From NCBI GenBank assembly GCA_014218235.1, contig CM024760.1:7358049-7422048 (forward strand): a stretch of DNA of 64,000 bases. The letters run 5' to 3'. Of the stretch, positions 22,061 through 33,724 are shown one piece after another. Source of the DNA: Colocasia esculenta. Its lineage: Eukaryota > Streptophyta > Magnoliopsida > Alismatales > Araceae. A program made the translations under genes and the position numbers. Below the pieces are notes generated by a model that searched no databases, was not told where the DNA came from, and was given only the letters and a program-made list of their open reading frames with translations. How positions within the stretch are numbered: the stretch's first letter is position 1; each line of letters opens with the position of its first letter.

Positions 22061-22464
22061 AGAAATGTTATGTTCTCGACTAACCGGGGAGTATATAATG
22101 GCATATGAGGGAGCCGTGCTCCTCCACAGCACGTCATGTGGAGGGACACGACTACCGGTGTATTTAATATATTTTTTTATTTTTTATCTTCAAACAATAC
22201 ATACAAATATCTATTTAGTGCACACAAATACATAATAATGCATACAAATAGTATAAGATGCATAAAAATACTTATTTTGTGTATTCTTATACTATTTTTA
22301 TGCACTAAATCACTATTTGTGTGCACTAAATGGATATTTGTGTGTACTAAATAGATATTTGTATGAATTATTTGAGGATAAAAAAATAATAATAAATAGT
22401 GCATTAAATGTATCGGGGGCAGTGCCCTCTACATGGCATGCTATGCTCCCGACTAGCATTTCTC
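22061..22464. mobile_element. Mutator-like MITE, 404 bp, TIR (G)AGAAATG(C/T)TA, foldback interior
   Basis: The left end AGAAATGTTATGTTCTCGAC pairs with the right end GACTAGCATTTCTC. A perfect 10-bp direct repeat ATTCTCAAAT (22051-22060 and 22465-22474) flanks it, a length typical of Mutator-like elements. The interior folds back on itself: 22195-22270 is largely complementary to 22280-22370, around words like ACACAAATA. It shares TIR and interior words with the element at 55027-55359. Confidence 0.85.
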
Positions 22465-22795
22465 ATTCTCAAATAAGTTATTTATGTGAAGCTGCCTAGA
22501 ATCTGGAACCTAGAAGAGACCCATATCCTATTCCACCACCCACCAGTCTGTCAACTCAAAGAGCTTATTGACTGTTTAGTGAGATAAATAAGTAACTAAA
22601 ATAACTATGACTAAAAAAAATTACATTCATTAGTTGTATAATGTCTAAATTTATAACGCAAATGCGACAATAAAGTACATTGCTAGTAAGAGATAACGCC
22701 TCCATGCATACCAACTTGATCTGAGGTAGGTGCAGTCTACAAAATGTAGGAGATGCGCTTCATGAAATCATACGGTCAATAAGTATCGATGTCAG

Positions 22796-23110
22796 TTGCC
22801 GCAGGCCATCGTCGCCGACTACGGCCGTTGCCGTCGTCGGCCGCAGCCGCTCACCCGTCCGTCATCCTTCTACTCCCACCTGCTAGCCCACATGATAGCC
22901 CATGTGAGGCCCTATTGGGTGCCACACGGGACGCCATCTAACGCTTACTGCACTTGCTGCAATTCAGCAAGTGCAATAAACATCAAATGGCAGCCCGTGT
23001 GGCACTCAACAGGGTGTCATGTAGGTTGTCATGTGGGTTAGTAGGTAGGAGTAGAGGGGCGGTCGGCGGTTGTCAGCGGTGATCAACGACAGTCGACGGC
23101 GACCGATGAG
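22796..23110. repeat. GC-rich foldback (inverted repeat) element
   Basis: The left arm TACTCCCACCTGCTAGCCC pairs with the right arm GGGTTAGTAGGTAGGAGTA. The inner words GGGTGCCACACGGG and CCCGTGTGGCACTC pair as well, and the centre near 22966 is CACTTGCTG...CAGCAAGTG. Probably a non-autonomous DNA transposon. I could not fix its outer ends, and the CGTCGCC-rich flanks at 22800 and 23445 may be its true termini. Confidence 0.65.
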
Positions 23111-23430
23111 ATTTGAAATAATTATTTTTTAGCCTAAATTTATATTTTGGAACCTAAATTATAAAAAACATAGTCAATATAGTATTTTAAAATCCAAGCT
23201 TGTATTTTGGCGTCCAAGTTTATGTTTTAAAGTCTATATTTTATAGCCCAAATTATTAAAATCACAGTCAATATAATATTTTGGAGCCTATATTTATATT
23301 TTGGCGTCTAATATCTATATTTTAGAGCTTAAATATTAAAAACTCAGTAAATATTTTTAAACTCTAAGGATAGTATTTTGGAATCTAATATTTATATTTT
23401 AGAGTCAAAATTTATATTGTGGAGTCCAAT
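23111..23430. repeat. AT-rich degenerate short-period repeat
   Basis: Irregular copies of TATATTTTGGAGCCTAAAT-like words (for example TTTATATTTTGGAACCTAAA and TTATATTTTGGCGTCTAATA). Possibly the interior of the foldback element that begins at about 22796. Confidence 0.6.
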
Positions 23431-23589
23431 CACTTGCTGTTGTCGTCGCCACCGCATCTGTGTGGTTGCTGCCAGCCATTGACGATCACCGCCGCCCCTC
23501 ACTAATTTCTACCACCACGTGGTATCCAAGGTGCACCTTTGCTGTCAACTTACTGCACTTGAGAATAACTTAGTACACTTGAGTTTTGC

Positions 23590-23681
23590 ACTTTGCACTT
23601 GCATCTCTTGCTTCTCAATGAGAATGAAAAGAGAGCACAATACACTCATCCAATAAGAAGCAAGAGATGCAAGTGTAAAGT
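23590..23681. repeat. Stem-loop: 26-nt arms, 40-nt loop
   Basis: The arm 23590-23615 (core TTGCATCTCTTGCTTCT) is complementary to 23656-23681 with a single mismatch. It may be the core of a small MITE or give a hairpin RNA. No known mature miRNA is recognised in it. Confidence 0.75.
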
Positions 23682-24014
23682 ATAAAATTTAAGTGCATTA
23701 AATCCTTCTCTACTGCACTTAGTGGTACAATAAGTGTAATAAATTTTTCTCATATCTTTTTACTGCACTTTTGATTTTTTTTCATTGACCATACACTGAA
23801 GTACGGATTGTACTCATCTAAGAAGAAGTAAAAAAAAAATTATTAAAAATTATAATTGACGAGTACCATAAATATTTGGATGAGCTATTAAGGGGGTGAG
23901 GTCTGAGTAAGTGAATTTTACCGCTGCAAGACCCTCCACAATAGGAACTCCATCATTGCCTCTGCATTGCTTGTAATCATCTTTAATTAGCCTTCACACG
24001 CTGCAAGTAAAGCA

Positions 24015-24505
24015 TTTTTAGGTATAATTACTAAAATAACCTTATTTTGAAAAATATTTATTCAAATATTTCAGTTAAAAATATTTACCTAAATATCTCA
24101 CTCAAAAAATGTACAAAATTATGCTCAATATCTACACAATTTGAATTCAACTTATACTATTCGTCTCAGTTTATTATTGGTTGTCAAGTTACAATATTAT
24201 TTACCTCCAAATTACACTATTTGTTTCAAGTTATATTATTGCCCATAATTATAATATTTACTTAGATTAAATAATATATTTTAGAGCAAATAGTAATATG
24301 AAGGTAAATAATATAATCTGAGGATAAATACTGTAAGTGAGTCTAATAATATAAGGTCGTGAAGTCACATTGAGTAAGTAATTGAGGTATAGTTTTGTAA
24401 ATATTTTTGAGTGATGTATATTTAGTTAAATATTTTTACCTGAGATATATAAATATTTGAGTAAATATTTTTAAAATAAAATTATTTTAATAAAAATCTC
24501 ATGTT
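24015..24505. repeat. Long AT-rich inverted repeat, MITE-like, about 490 bp
   Basis: Left sequence (AAATAACCTTATTTTGAAAA, AAATATTTACCTAAATATCTC) is mirrored in complement on the right (GAGATATATAAATATTTGAG, AAAATAAAATTATTTTAATA). The match is imperfect, so the element is old. No coding frame. Confidence 0.6.
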
Positions 24506-27500
24506 TTTATAGCTGTGGCTCTGACAAACTCTGAGCTTGTGGTGACATCTCTCACACATATGTGGTCCCACTTGTTGTTCCTTGGACTGCTTTCCTAGTC
24601 ATGGGAGAAAAGAACAAAAACCAGATAGGCTGGGAGGTTGAAGGGTCAATCAATAGATTGGATTTTAGAAACTGGAGAGGAACAGTGTGGATGTGTCTTT
24701 TCCCATGTTTCCCTTGGGCATTAATTTTATATATTTGTTCATCTGGTATATATCCTTCCGTTTTGCCTTCTTAATTTTGACATAGTAGTTAGAAATGAGA
24801 AGGAAAATAGTTGCAATATTGTCACATCATTTCTTCATAATGGAGTACTGATCAAGAACTCGTTTAAAATTATTTGGCCATAAAATGTGGAGGACAGAGA
24901 GGGAAGGTAGAAGATTACGTACCCCCATTATAGGTCGAATAGCCTTCAAAATTTCAAAATGAAGAAGCTTGTTTTTTTTTTGTTTTTTTTTTGTAAGCTT
25001 TTCAAATATGTTGTGAAGCTGAAAGACCATAGCCATAGATCAATTACATCAATGACCCAATTAACTACTTTTTTTTTAAACTTTAATTAGCGGGTTATCA
25101 TTAATCGTGTATAGATGTGTTCTTCTTCACAGTCAAACATTTATTTTGAATGGATATACATGTATATATATACATCTTTCCACAAAGCTCTTGACAAAAA
25201 GATATATGAATGTATATATATATACATGAATGGATATATATGTACATTAAGGAGTGATTTAATGGTATATAGTAATCTACTTATACGAGGAAGAGGTGAG
25301 AATTGCTCAACTCTCACAAGCAATAAATTGATAAGAAATTTTCTTGAAATTTTTGAAGAATAATATTAAGAGTTTAATTTTATCGGATGATGTAATATAT
25401 TAATATATATATTTTTAATGAATATTTTTTAAAAAAATAATTAAAAGTGTTGCTTAAGCTTATATGAATATTTAATTCAAGAGAAAATTTTGGATTAAAT
25501 TACCTGATGTTTTGATGAAAATTTGTAAGGTGAACCAAATTGAGAAGTAATATTCATCAGTCATTAATTAATGGAGATTTGCAAGTGGAACAAAATTGAG
25601 AAGTAATATTCATCAATCATTGGAGAATTGTTACAGTTAAAGAACAAAAATCAGGCAGCATGCATGCTGATCGAAAAACTGTCTCGATAATGTGCATGTG
25701 TGCATCATCGCCATGCTTCTTTGTTCTATTGCATTATGAAATGAACAGATTGGAGCCAGGCGTTCTCAGAGGATTGTACATGCTTGAGACAAGCTAACCA
25801 CTTTGTTCCCTTCACAAGGTCACCTCAACATATATATATACGTGGAAACCATTTCTTCGCTTCCCACCGCAACCCAAATTATATCAAAACAACAGTAGTA
25901 CTGATCTTATCATTGATCGCTGGACTTCTTTGTCCTTCCATTCCTGAACACACATAGAACGCATATGGGTCCATGGATAGAGGCACAAGAAAGGGACGAC
26001 GTGGTTGCGTAATGATCAAAGTTTGAACGTTTTCCTAACTCTTCTTGGATCTCTCCCTATCATGACCCTTAGATCTATATAATAAAAATATATCTGTGTC
26101 CACCTGGAGAAGACAACCACAGGATATTAACACAGAATTTCTTAGTTGGCACATGCAAGTTCCTATCATTCATGTTTTTGTTCCTACTATATATACAGAT
26201 TATAACATTTGAGAAGTGATTAAAACCTGTTAATTAAAGATATAATATCCGTTTGGTATTCGCCCTCGCACGTGTGAAAGTGAATTTTTTTCTTACAATT
26301 TTAAAGTTCCTAGCTAAGGTGGTAGAAAAAATTTTACATTTCAAAACTCTAATATAATCATCAGTACAAAACATCCCTGATCTAGTTTTAAAAATCGCGT
26401 GTTACAAATTTACAGAGGAGAATAGAGAGAGACACAATGTCGCATCTCTCTTCGCTATTTCAAAAGGGACATGGAAGTTGTTTTGAAAAAATTCGATCCA
26501 TAAAAACTGCGCTGTTGTTCTCCTAATCACTTAGCCACTGATGACTGAGCTATCTCTGATAAAAAAGAAAACTTCCAAATCGACTTTTACTTATATTCAC
26601 GGTTCTTTCACCTGCGGTTTCAGACGGGGCCAATCGAGTGAAGTTGTGTGATCAAGTACCATGGTTTCGTCACTTATGGAGACCAGGAGCAAAAAGATAA
26701 AAACGTTGCTTAACCAAGACGCAGCGGAGTGATTTTAGGAAGAAAGAGGGCCACAGTATAGTACTTCCTAGCTAGCTAGGCCGTGGATGGGACCTTGCCG
26801 AAGGCCTTGAGATGGAGTACTTCTGTTGTCGATGCCTTTGTAAGTATCGAAATTAACCAACCCCAAAATAAAACGTTACGTAATAGATCTTGCCTCAGGA
26901 AGCAGCGAAACCAGCTAGTTTTCTGTCCATGTACAAAACAATGCGCATGGATGTGGTAGATTAACCGCATGCAAGAGATCTCCTTACGATTGCTGTACGA
27001 GCTAGCTAGATCTTTTGTAATGATGATATATCGTGGGACACTCATATCACTGTGGGTCATAAGAGGAGTACCTTGTGAAGGAGTAAGAACTAAGAACAAC
27101 ATATCATTTGTTGTTGTGAACGAAGGTTAATTAATTTGTAAGATAATATTAGTCGATGAGTATAATTAATGCCTACTGCGCATCTGATTTTTATCCGGCA
27201 AAACGACTTGTCCACTGGAAACGAACAAATGGACGTCTCACATGGTACAAAGACATGCAGGAAGGAAACACTCTTGTGGGCGTTATCCTTATTCCGACAT
27301 TGCATGGCTGATGGGACTGTTAACAGATCGAAGACAGAGTACTTATGTCTTCTGTCGGAGACGTCGGCATCGGCGATGGCGTCAAGAACATCGCCCCCAA
27401 GCCAGGGGCCAGCCTCTCCTCTGGTTAAGCAGCTAGCAGCAGCAGCAGCTCTAGGCCATGCACTAAGGACCCAAGCAGCTCGCCCGACCATGGGGTTAGG

Positions 27501-28615
27501 CCATCGCTGTTGCTCGACAGTTTGAGGGTGGCTTGGACCAACTTATCAGGGGGCCACGCGGCCAGCCTTCTCGGACATGGATGGTGCCGTGTGCAGCCGA
27601 CTCACGTCGAGAAAAGGCAGAGAGATGGAGCAGCCTCCGCCGCCTACATCGAGTGCCGAAGTCCTCTCGATTCGTTCGATCGATCGATGCTAGTTACAGA
27701 ATGATCTAGTGACCGGAAAGTCTTTTAAGTTTCAGCGCAAGAATAGTACTCATATGATGGCATGATGCAGTACTATAAATTTACTTTTAAATGCGTAATA
27801 TTTTTCGTGTATATTCAACATTGCATGAGCATTACATTATATAAACACCCCAGATAAATGTAATACTGAATAACAGTGTACGTAGGTAGCTGTGCAGTTC
27901 GTGTTAGTATCTCAAATCAGCTACATCTCGAAAAACTGGAAACTAATTGAAGGAATATGCGCTAAGTGAAGAGTCGGAGACTGCACACGTCTGGTTCCAA
28001 TTCTCTTAATCATCATCGATCGTCAGAATCTTGTTTTATTATTTAGGATCGATTAGATGAATTAATCTTTTTGGTCAAAAATTTTTAATATCAAATATTA
28101 TATTTATATTTATATTCAGAAAATTAATATGCTTTTAAAGAACATTCTATTACATTAGTATAAATATTTAGATCAAAATTTATGTAAAGATATAACATTA
28201 TCTTTATTGTTAGTTGTAGATCTAACACAATCCGCCTTCCTTTCTTACTCGGGCTCCTGACTATGACGAAGTTAGAATCCAACCTCCTAATATGTGAGCG
28301 AGAATTTAAAGAAACTTAACGAGACTTCGAAATCTGGAAAAACAAAACATGGTTTTGACTTTTGAGCATTTTTGAATGTGTTTTTCACACTGGTACATGT
28401 CCATGACATAACACCATAGCTCAGGGCATTAGTTCGTACGTGCAGGGATGCACCCACGCACATGAAAAATAGTTTAGTAACATATTAATTTAACACATAT
28501 ATTTGATACTATTCAGTACTCATATAATATAAAATTTAAAATATATATTAATATTTTAAAATATATATGATATAAATAATATCAAATACATATGTTATAA
28601 AATAATATCACTGAA
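24506..28615. other. Intergenic DNA without a gene I can support
   Basis: AT-rich sequence with short open frames only. The largest, on the minus strand at 27090-27491, resembles nothing I know and its composition changes midway. Poly-T runs near 24970 and 25065, TA-rich stretches near 25150-25240 and CAG-type repeats near 27428-27450 are low complexity. No domain, RNA gene or complete transposon was seen. Confidence 0.6.
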
Positions 28616-29340
28616 CTATTTTCCCACGCGCAAGGGGGACATGGCGTGGGATGCATGTCGGCTCGTAAAAGCAGCACTGCGTAACTTGACATGCCCACCA
28701 CCACATCCCTCACGACAGCCGCGCTGTCCCAGCACACGTCGCCGTCGTCCTCCTCCCACGCCCCCAATGCAACCCCAATTTTGGCAGCAGCACGGCCAGC
28801 GACTCGCGCCTCCCCCATGCCTGCGGCCGCAGGCTTTGGTGGGGCACGGGCGCATGTGCCGGAGGATGCGAGGGCGGCGGGGAGTGGGCCGGCACCGCTT
28901 TGGCGGGTGGCGAGGGTCAAAAGCCGTCGGCGGGGCCTCGCACCCCTGACAAGGTGGGTCGGCATGTAACCAGGAGAGGGATGGGAAGGGGGAGCGCGTG
29001 GGGCTGGCTCCGTGCAGGAGCACACGGCACATGTAGCTTCCGGCGAGGCTGTCGGCGAGGGGACGTCGTGGGGAAACGGGGAGGAGGAAAAAGCCGGCCC
29101 AGGCTTTTGGTGTTTTCTCGATGGTCAGTGGGGGAGCAAGGAGCACTATGGGGCGATGGCGCCCTCTCCTGCGAGTTGGACGGCGGTGTTGCCGCCGGGT
29201 GCAGATGAGTGTGTTGGTGGGGGCGGGTGGCTGTCGGCCTGTCCGGCGGGCAACTTGTAGAGGGGACCACTCCGGTGAACAGGGAAGGGAGATGTTGATG
29301 CCGAGGTTTGGGGGGTGGCGAGAGGAGCTTGACACCTCTA
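28616..29340. other. GC-rich island of unknown nature
   Basis: This block is sharply GC-rich against AT-rich flanks, and reading frames are open on both strands (a 239-codon one on the minus strand, 29335-28616). The predicted proteins are Arg/Pro-rich and match no family I recognise, so the frames probably reflect composition. It could be a captured exon in a transposon or the remains of a gene. No splice structure was identifiable. Confidence 0.4.
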
Positions 29341-29349
29341 TGTAGTTCT

Positions 29350-30868
29350 GAAACCACTAAGGCAACAAGGAAATGACTAATTGACTTGCATCGAAAGAAC
29401 AAGCTCGAATCACCTCAACATCTCAGACCAATCACGAGAGCTCTACAAACGACTCAACGTCATTGTCCATCCACTATTTTCCCCTTAACTCTAATGTCTC
29501 TAATTCGAGCACACTCATAGCCTAGAAAACACCCTCAACAGACTCACGAGGACGGAAGTAGTCCTAGGAAATGGTAACAACTTACATAATGGGACAAGCT
29601 CACGAGTGTTGAGCATCGAGCGAACTGACTAGTGTAATACCATACTAGGAACATCATAGGCATCGTGCCACAAGAATAGAGAAATACAAACTCTGCAGAA
29701 GTATAGCTCCAAACGGAAATCGTCGACTCTCTGGCTGAGAAGGCGACATGCACCCTGTCACTTTCACAGAGAACGCGACGCATGAGTTGTCGCAACCAGA
29801 AGGCGACAAGAAGCTCGACGCATTCTGGAGTAGAAGGCTACACCCACACTGTCGCTACCAGAACGTGATAGTGTGGACGCCGCAACTAGAGTCAGAAGGC
29901 GATGGGGAAGGTGTCGCGACCAGATGACGATAGCTAACTTGTCGCGACGACAGATAGAGAGCTAACAATTATGGTCGAGCCCTCAAGGTCTTCCCCAAAA
30001 ACACACATTCATCATAAGTCGGGGATGTGGAGCATGCAAAGCACTAGATATAAAAGGAGCTCAAACATCCATCATTCACACCCATGCATGGCAAAGAAGG
30101 CTCACTTATGCAAAGCTCACATGCATGTTCTTGGTCACACATACCCCACCTTAATCATGGAACAAGAAAATATGGAATGGAGCCTACAAGGCTCTAGAAG
30201 GTGGGGGAAAGGCCCTAGACATGCTAGAACTAGGGGGAAGGATCAAAGTCCCTATCTCAAATTAAAGAACCAACATGTTGGGGTCTTCTTGTATGACTGG
30301 CCACCTCCTCCTTGCTCCAAGCTCCACGTCGAGGCGACCTACAGGCAAGGAAAATCCACCACCACGTCAAACCTCCACCAAGTTGGAGAAGAAAGACCCC
30401 CAAAAGTGAGCTCGGATAGAAGAGAGGAAGGGGAGAGGAAAGGAAGAAGAAAGGAGGAAAGGGGAAGAGAGATATGTTGACCTTACATATATAGGTCTCG
30501 GATCTCAGAACGCGACAGCCCTACGGTCGAGTTCACTACCGAATGTGACGACCATCTCGTCGCAACCCCAAAACTTCGGTTAGACCTGACAGTTGTTCCC
30601 GCCACGTGTCGCCCAACATGTTTGCTACTATGAACGCGACAATTGGCACGTCGCCTTCACATCGCATGCGTCCCGACGTGTGGCGCAACTGTCCCGACAG
30701 CAAGACGACAACACACTGTCTAACGGTCAAAACTAGAACGCGACGGTCAAGGTGCCGCGTTCACTTTGTGAACGCGACGAGCATCTCGTCACCTTTAGAA
30801 GATGACGACCCGATATATCACGATCCTCACGAGAGTCTTGCTGTTTAAAAAAGTCGAGATGTTACATG
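29350..30868 (+). mobile_element. Possible LTR-type remnant with GTCGCGAC-like words
   Basis: The sequence ends TCGAGATGTTACA at 30868, like the ending GGGGCGTTACA of the LTR at 16894. It carries many GAACGCGAC, GTCGCGACC and CTCGTCGC words (29750-29960, 30500-30790) similar in kind to those in the long LTRs, and a TATA box (TATAAAA, 30049-30055). No internal domains and no clear 5' end, so the call is tentative. Confidence 0.4.
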
Positions 30869-30960
30869 AGGGATGGCTAGTTGAAACTTGAAAAGCAGCT
30901 AGTAGAAATACCCTCATTTGTTTGGCGTCACGTTGGCCGAGCATTTTCCTAATCCCAACA

Positions 30961-31045
30961 AGGAGAAATATTTGGTGCACATACCTGATCACATTGATAT
31001 AATAGTCATATAATCACAAAAGAATGTGCACCAAATATTTCTCCT
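30961..31045. repeat. Perfect 22-bp inverted repeat with 41-nt loop
   Basis: 30961-30982 (AGGAGAAATATTTGGTGCAC plus AT) is exactly complementary to 31024-31045. Size and symmetry suit either the ends of a very short MITE or a hairpin RNA. No coding sequence nearby. Confidence 0.85.
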
Positions 31046-31059
31046 CAATGAAAAATATT

Positions 31060-31600
31060 TTTTATTCGCTCCATTTTTTTTGGGATCTTTGGTCTCATGT
31101 TTCAGTCCCACGTCCCAAAAACTATCAAAACACTGACTGAGGATCTAATTCTGCTCACATGTTTATGCAGGCCTTACCGTATCTTTTCAAAACATTAAAC
31201 ACATCTGAAATATTGCTTACGCACGGCAAAATGCTCAATGTTGTGTGTTCATTCAAATGACACATTAAGACGCTCAAAACCCTCCAACGCCTCTCATATA
31301 TTGTTACATGCAACATGAAGGATTTCCCTGGTTTTCAACGTCATGAGGAGAAACGACGCGATTCAAGGCTCAAAACACATGGATCTCCTCAACCTCCAAG
31401 CCTTCTCACTGATTATATCCAACATTATAGATATGCCTACTTCTTTCTTCATTTACAGGTGCAGCTTTTTATACAAATTTTTTTTTGGGGTAATTAGATG
31501 GATAGGATTAAACTTCAAAACAAGAGTCTTACATAACAGGGTTCCTAAATAGCAGACCGACAGACAAAGAGAAGAACATAAAAAAAAAAAAAACTAGTGT
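31060..31600. other. Intergenic DNA, nothing recognised
   Basis: Short frames on the + strand (for example 31315-31497) have no recognisable domain. An A run lies at about 31580-31591. Confidence 0.6.
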
Positions 31601-32041
31601 AGGACGGCGAAGAGACTCTTCAGTAGATCATCAGGTAGCCCATGGCGGTGGATTTCTTTGGTAGGTCAATCCGCAGCTCTGTTGTCTGACCTCTTAGAAT
31701 GAGTCATTTTGACTGACTTCCACTTGTTCAACTCCTCTGAAGCTTCCACTATGATCTGACGAATTTCTTGAGGTGCCTTGGTGTGATCTCCCAAGGCATG
31801 TATGAATAAACAGTACTTATTACCTTCTATCCACAGTTCTCTCCTGTTTCGATCCGTGATTTGCTGCTTCCTTGATGCCTCTGAGAGCTGCCATCGCTTC
31901 TGCTCTAAGAGCAGTGGAATTCCCTAGATATATATGCTCATGCAAATCTGATATAGTTCCTGAGAAATCTCTAAGGATGGCTCCAGCTCGATCCCGCCAC
32001 CATGTCCATGGGGTATGAGGTCTCGAGACCATTAATCTCAT
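31601..32041 (-). pseudogene. RNase H (RVT_3) remnant of a LINE-like retroelement or related host gene
   Basis: On the minus strand the frame shows RAGAILRDFSG, then STALRAEAMAALRGIKEAANH, and, after a stop or frame change near 31819, HSKRSDNRAADWLTKEI near the C-terminus. These correspond to the first Asp region, the Glu helix (AEA) and the last N..AD motif of plant RNase H-like domains at the end of LINE polyproteins. No reverse transcriptase is seen upstream, so this is a 5'-truncated remnant or a lone RNase H pseudogene. Confidence 0.65.
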
Positions 32042-32990
32042 GTTAGATCTGGTAAATATTATTTGGCCTCTCTGACCTGATTAGTTAGATGTCGGGCTCC
32101 ACATGTAGTTGATGTGTGAGATCCGACTATCTGACCAATCATGTCGAAGGCGGAGCAACTTTTCTACCCGTTGCAGTTTCACGGGTAGAAAAGTCTTCTC
32201 CTTTCCAAAATAAGTTCCAAACAGTATCGAAGCGGGCAGCCAACCGTGGAGTGGGGGAGTTTTGGTTGGATTGGGCTTTGTTTTCCCGCAACGCAATACC
32301 CGAAAATGCAAACATAATGGGCCGTTTGGTTTAACAATTCGGTTCGAGCTTGTACACGTGCAGATGGGCCTGGCTTTTGGGCCCATTATACATACAAAGT
32401 AACTTTTAAACTTGGGATACGTTTCCACCCGAAAAATATCCTGGTTATAAGTTCATATTAATATGGCCTTTAAGTAGGAATTAGAAGAACAGCCCACTTG
32501 TTAACCATCTTTTTTACGTGCATTTTTTTTATGAACACTGGTTTGTTCGATAAACATCCTATGTCTCGAAATACCAAATTGATCTAACTTATTAATCTAG
32601 TTAGAAATTACAAAATATTTCATTTCAGTTCTGCGCACAAATGGAAGAGGCCTTTTTCTCCCCACTTCTATCCTTAACCATCTGTTCTGATTATTTATTT
32701 CTATCCGTAGTTAACCCGAGATATATATAAACTGCAATTATGAAAAAAATGTTGCTCCGACAAAAACCCACCTGTGAACAAAGAGGAACGGCTAGAAAGC
32801 TGTGGTTAAATCCTTTTGGGGTTAATTCGGTTCTCATGGTGTTGGGCCTGTTCAAGCCCGGCCCAAAAATGAGCCCACATAATTTACTTAGGTTTGAACA
32901 TCTGAGCTACGACTTGAAGACGCCAAACAGAGACGCGCCCGTCTTTCCCTACGGTTCTTATGAGATTAGTTATGGTTCTAAGATTGCCGC
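32042..32990. other. Intergenic DNA with one small hairpin
   Basis: No gene is supported. A perfect 13-bp stem (CTTTTCTACCCGT, 32159-32171, with 32181-32193) with a 9-nt loop is the only structure noted. Confidence 0.6.
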
Positions 32991-33362
32991 AGGGGTGAAC
33001 ATGGTCCGGTTCGGTTCGGTTCACCCCATTTTTTGGGTGACCAAAATCGAACCGAATTACCGTTCAAACCGAACCGATTCAGTTTGGTTTGAACCGAAAA
33101 AAGAAAAAGAAAACCCATATAAAAGGCGGATGGACGGTTCTGGGTTTCAAACTCAAGATTGCCCATGTGAAAGTGAAGCGATAGCCCACTGGGCTAGGCT
33201 TTCTTTCATGATAGTATTTACTATTAAATATATTTAATATATATTTTGATTCATTTGATTTCTCTACTAGAGAATCGAACTGAACTGTGAGGTTCTTCAA
33301 CCCGAACCAAACCGGTCAGTTCGGTTCGATTTTTCGGGTTGAACCGATTTATGATCACCCCT
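32991..33362. mobile_element. hAT-like non-autonomous element, 372 bp, with GGTTCGGTTCGG iterations
   Basis: The ends AGGGGTGAACATGG and ATGATCACCCCT are imperfectly inverted. The flanks ATTGCCGC (32983-32990) and ACTGTCGC (33363-33370) match at 6 of 8 bases, consistent with an 8-bp hAT target duplication. The subterminal parts iterate GGTTCGGTTCGGTT and its complement AACCGAACCG. A tRNA-like SINE piece lies inside at about 33125-33200. Confidence 0.7.
33125..33202 (-). mobile_element. tRNA-related SINE-like fragment
   Basis: On the minus strand an A-box-like TAGCCCAGTGGGC is followed about 35 nt later by a B-box-like GAGTTTGAAACCC, the layout of an internal RNA polymerase III promoter. Too diverged to be a functional tRNA gene. 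Confidence 0.5.
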
Positions 33363-33724
33363 ACTGTCGCTAATGCGGGTGTGAGGGGCTATGTCAAAAC
33401 GACATCGATGATTTGTAGCAATATTCTAAATACCATGGACTTTAATAGTACATGACAGTTTGTGAACCACCGGCACCGAATATAGACACCTTTCGATCGA
33501 ACACCATATTATCACATTCATCACTAGTGATATATTATTCATTGAAATAATATTTGTTGCATATACAGCTATGTAAATAGTAAGTATTAATATGATGGGT
33601 ACTTAATTCCCTACATGAATGATCCACATGAGAGTACGAAAATATCATATGTGAATTGATTATATGGATAAAGACCCACATATCGATTATATGGGTAAAG
33701 ATCTAAATGTGCGACAAGTATTAC

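Noticed and set aside
23590..23681. Known miRNA precursor
   Set aside because: No arm matches a conserved plant miRNA that I can recall; kept only as a stem-loop.
27090..27491. 133-codon minus-strand frame
   Set aside because: No domain, and composition changes within the frame, unlike a real exon.
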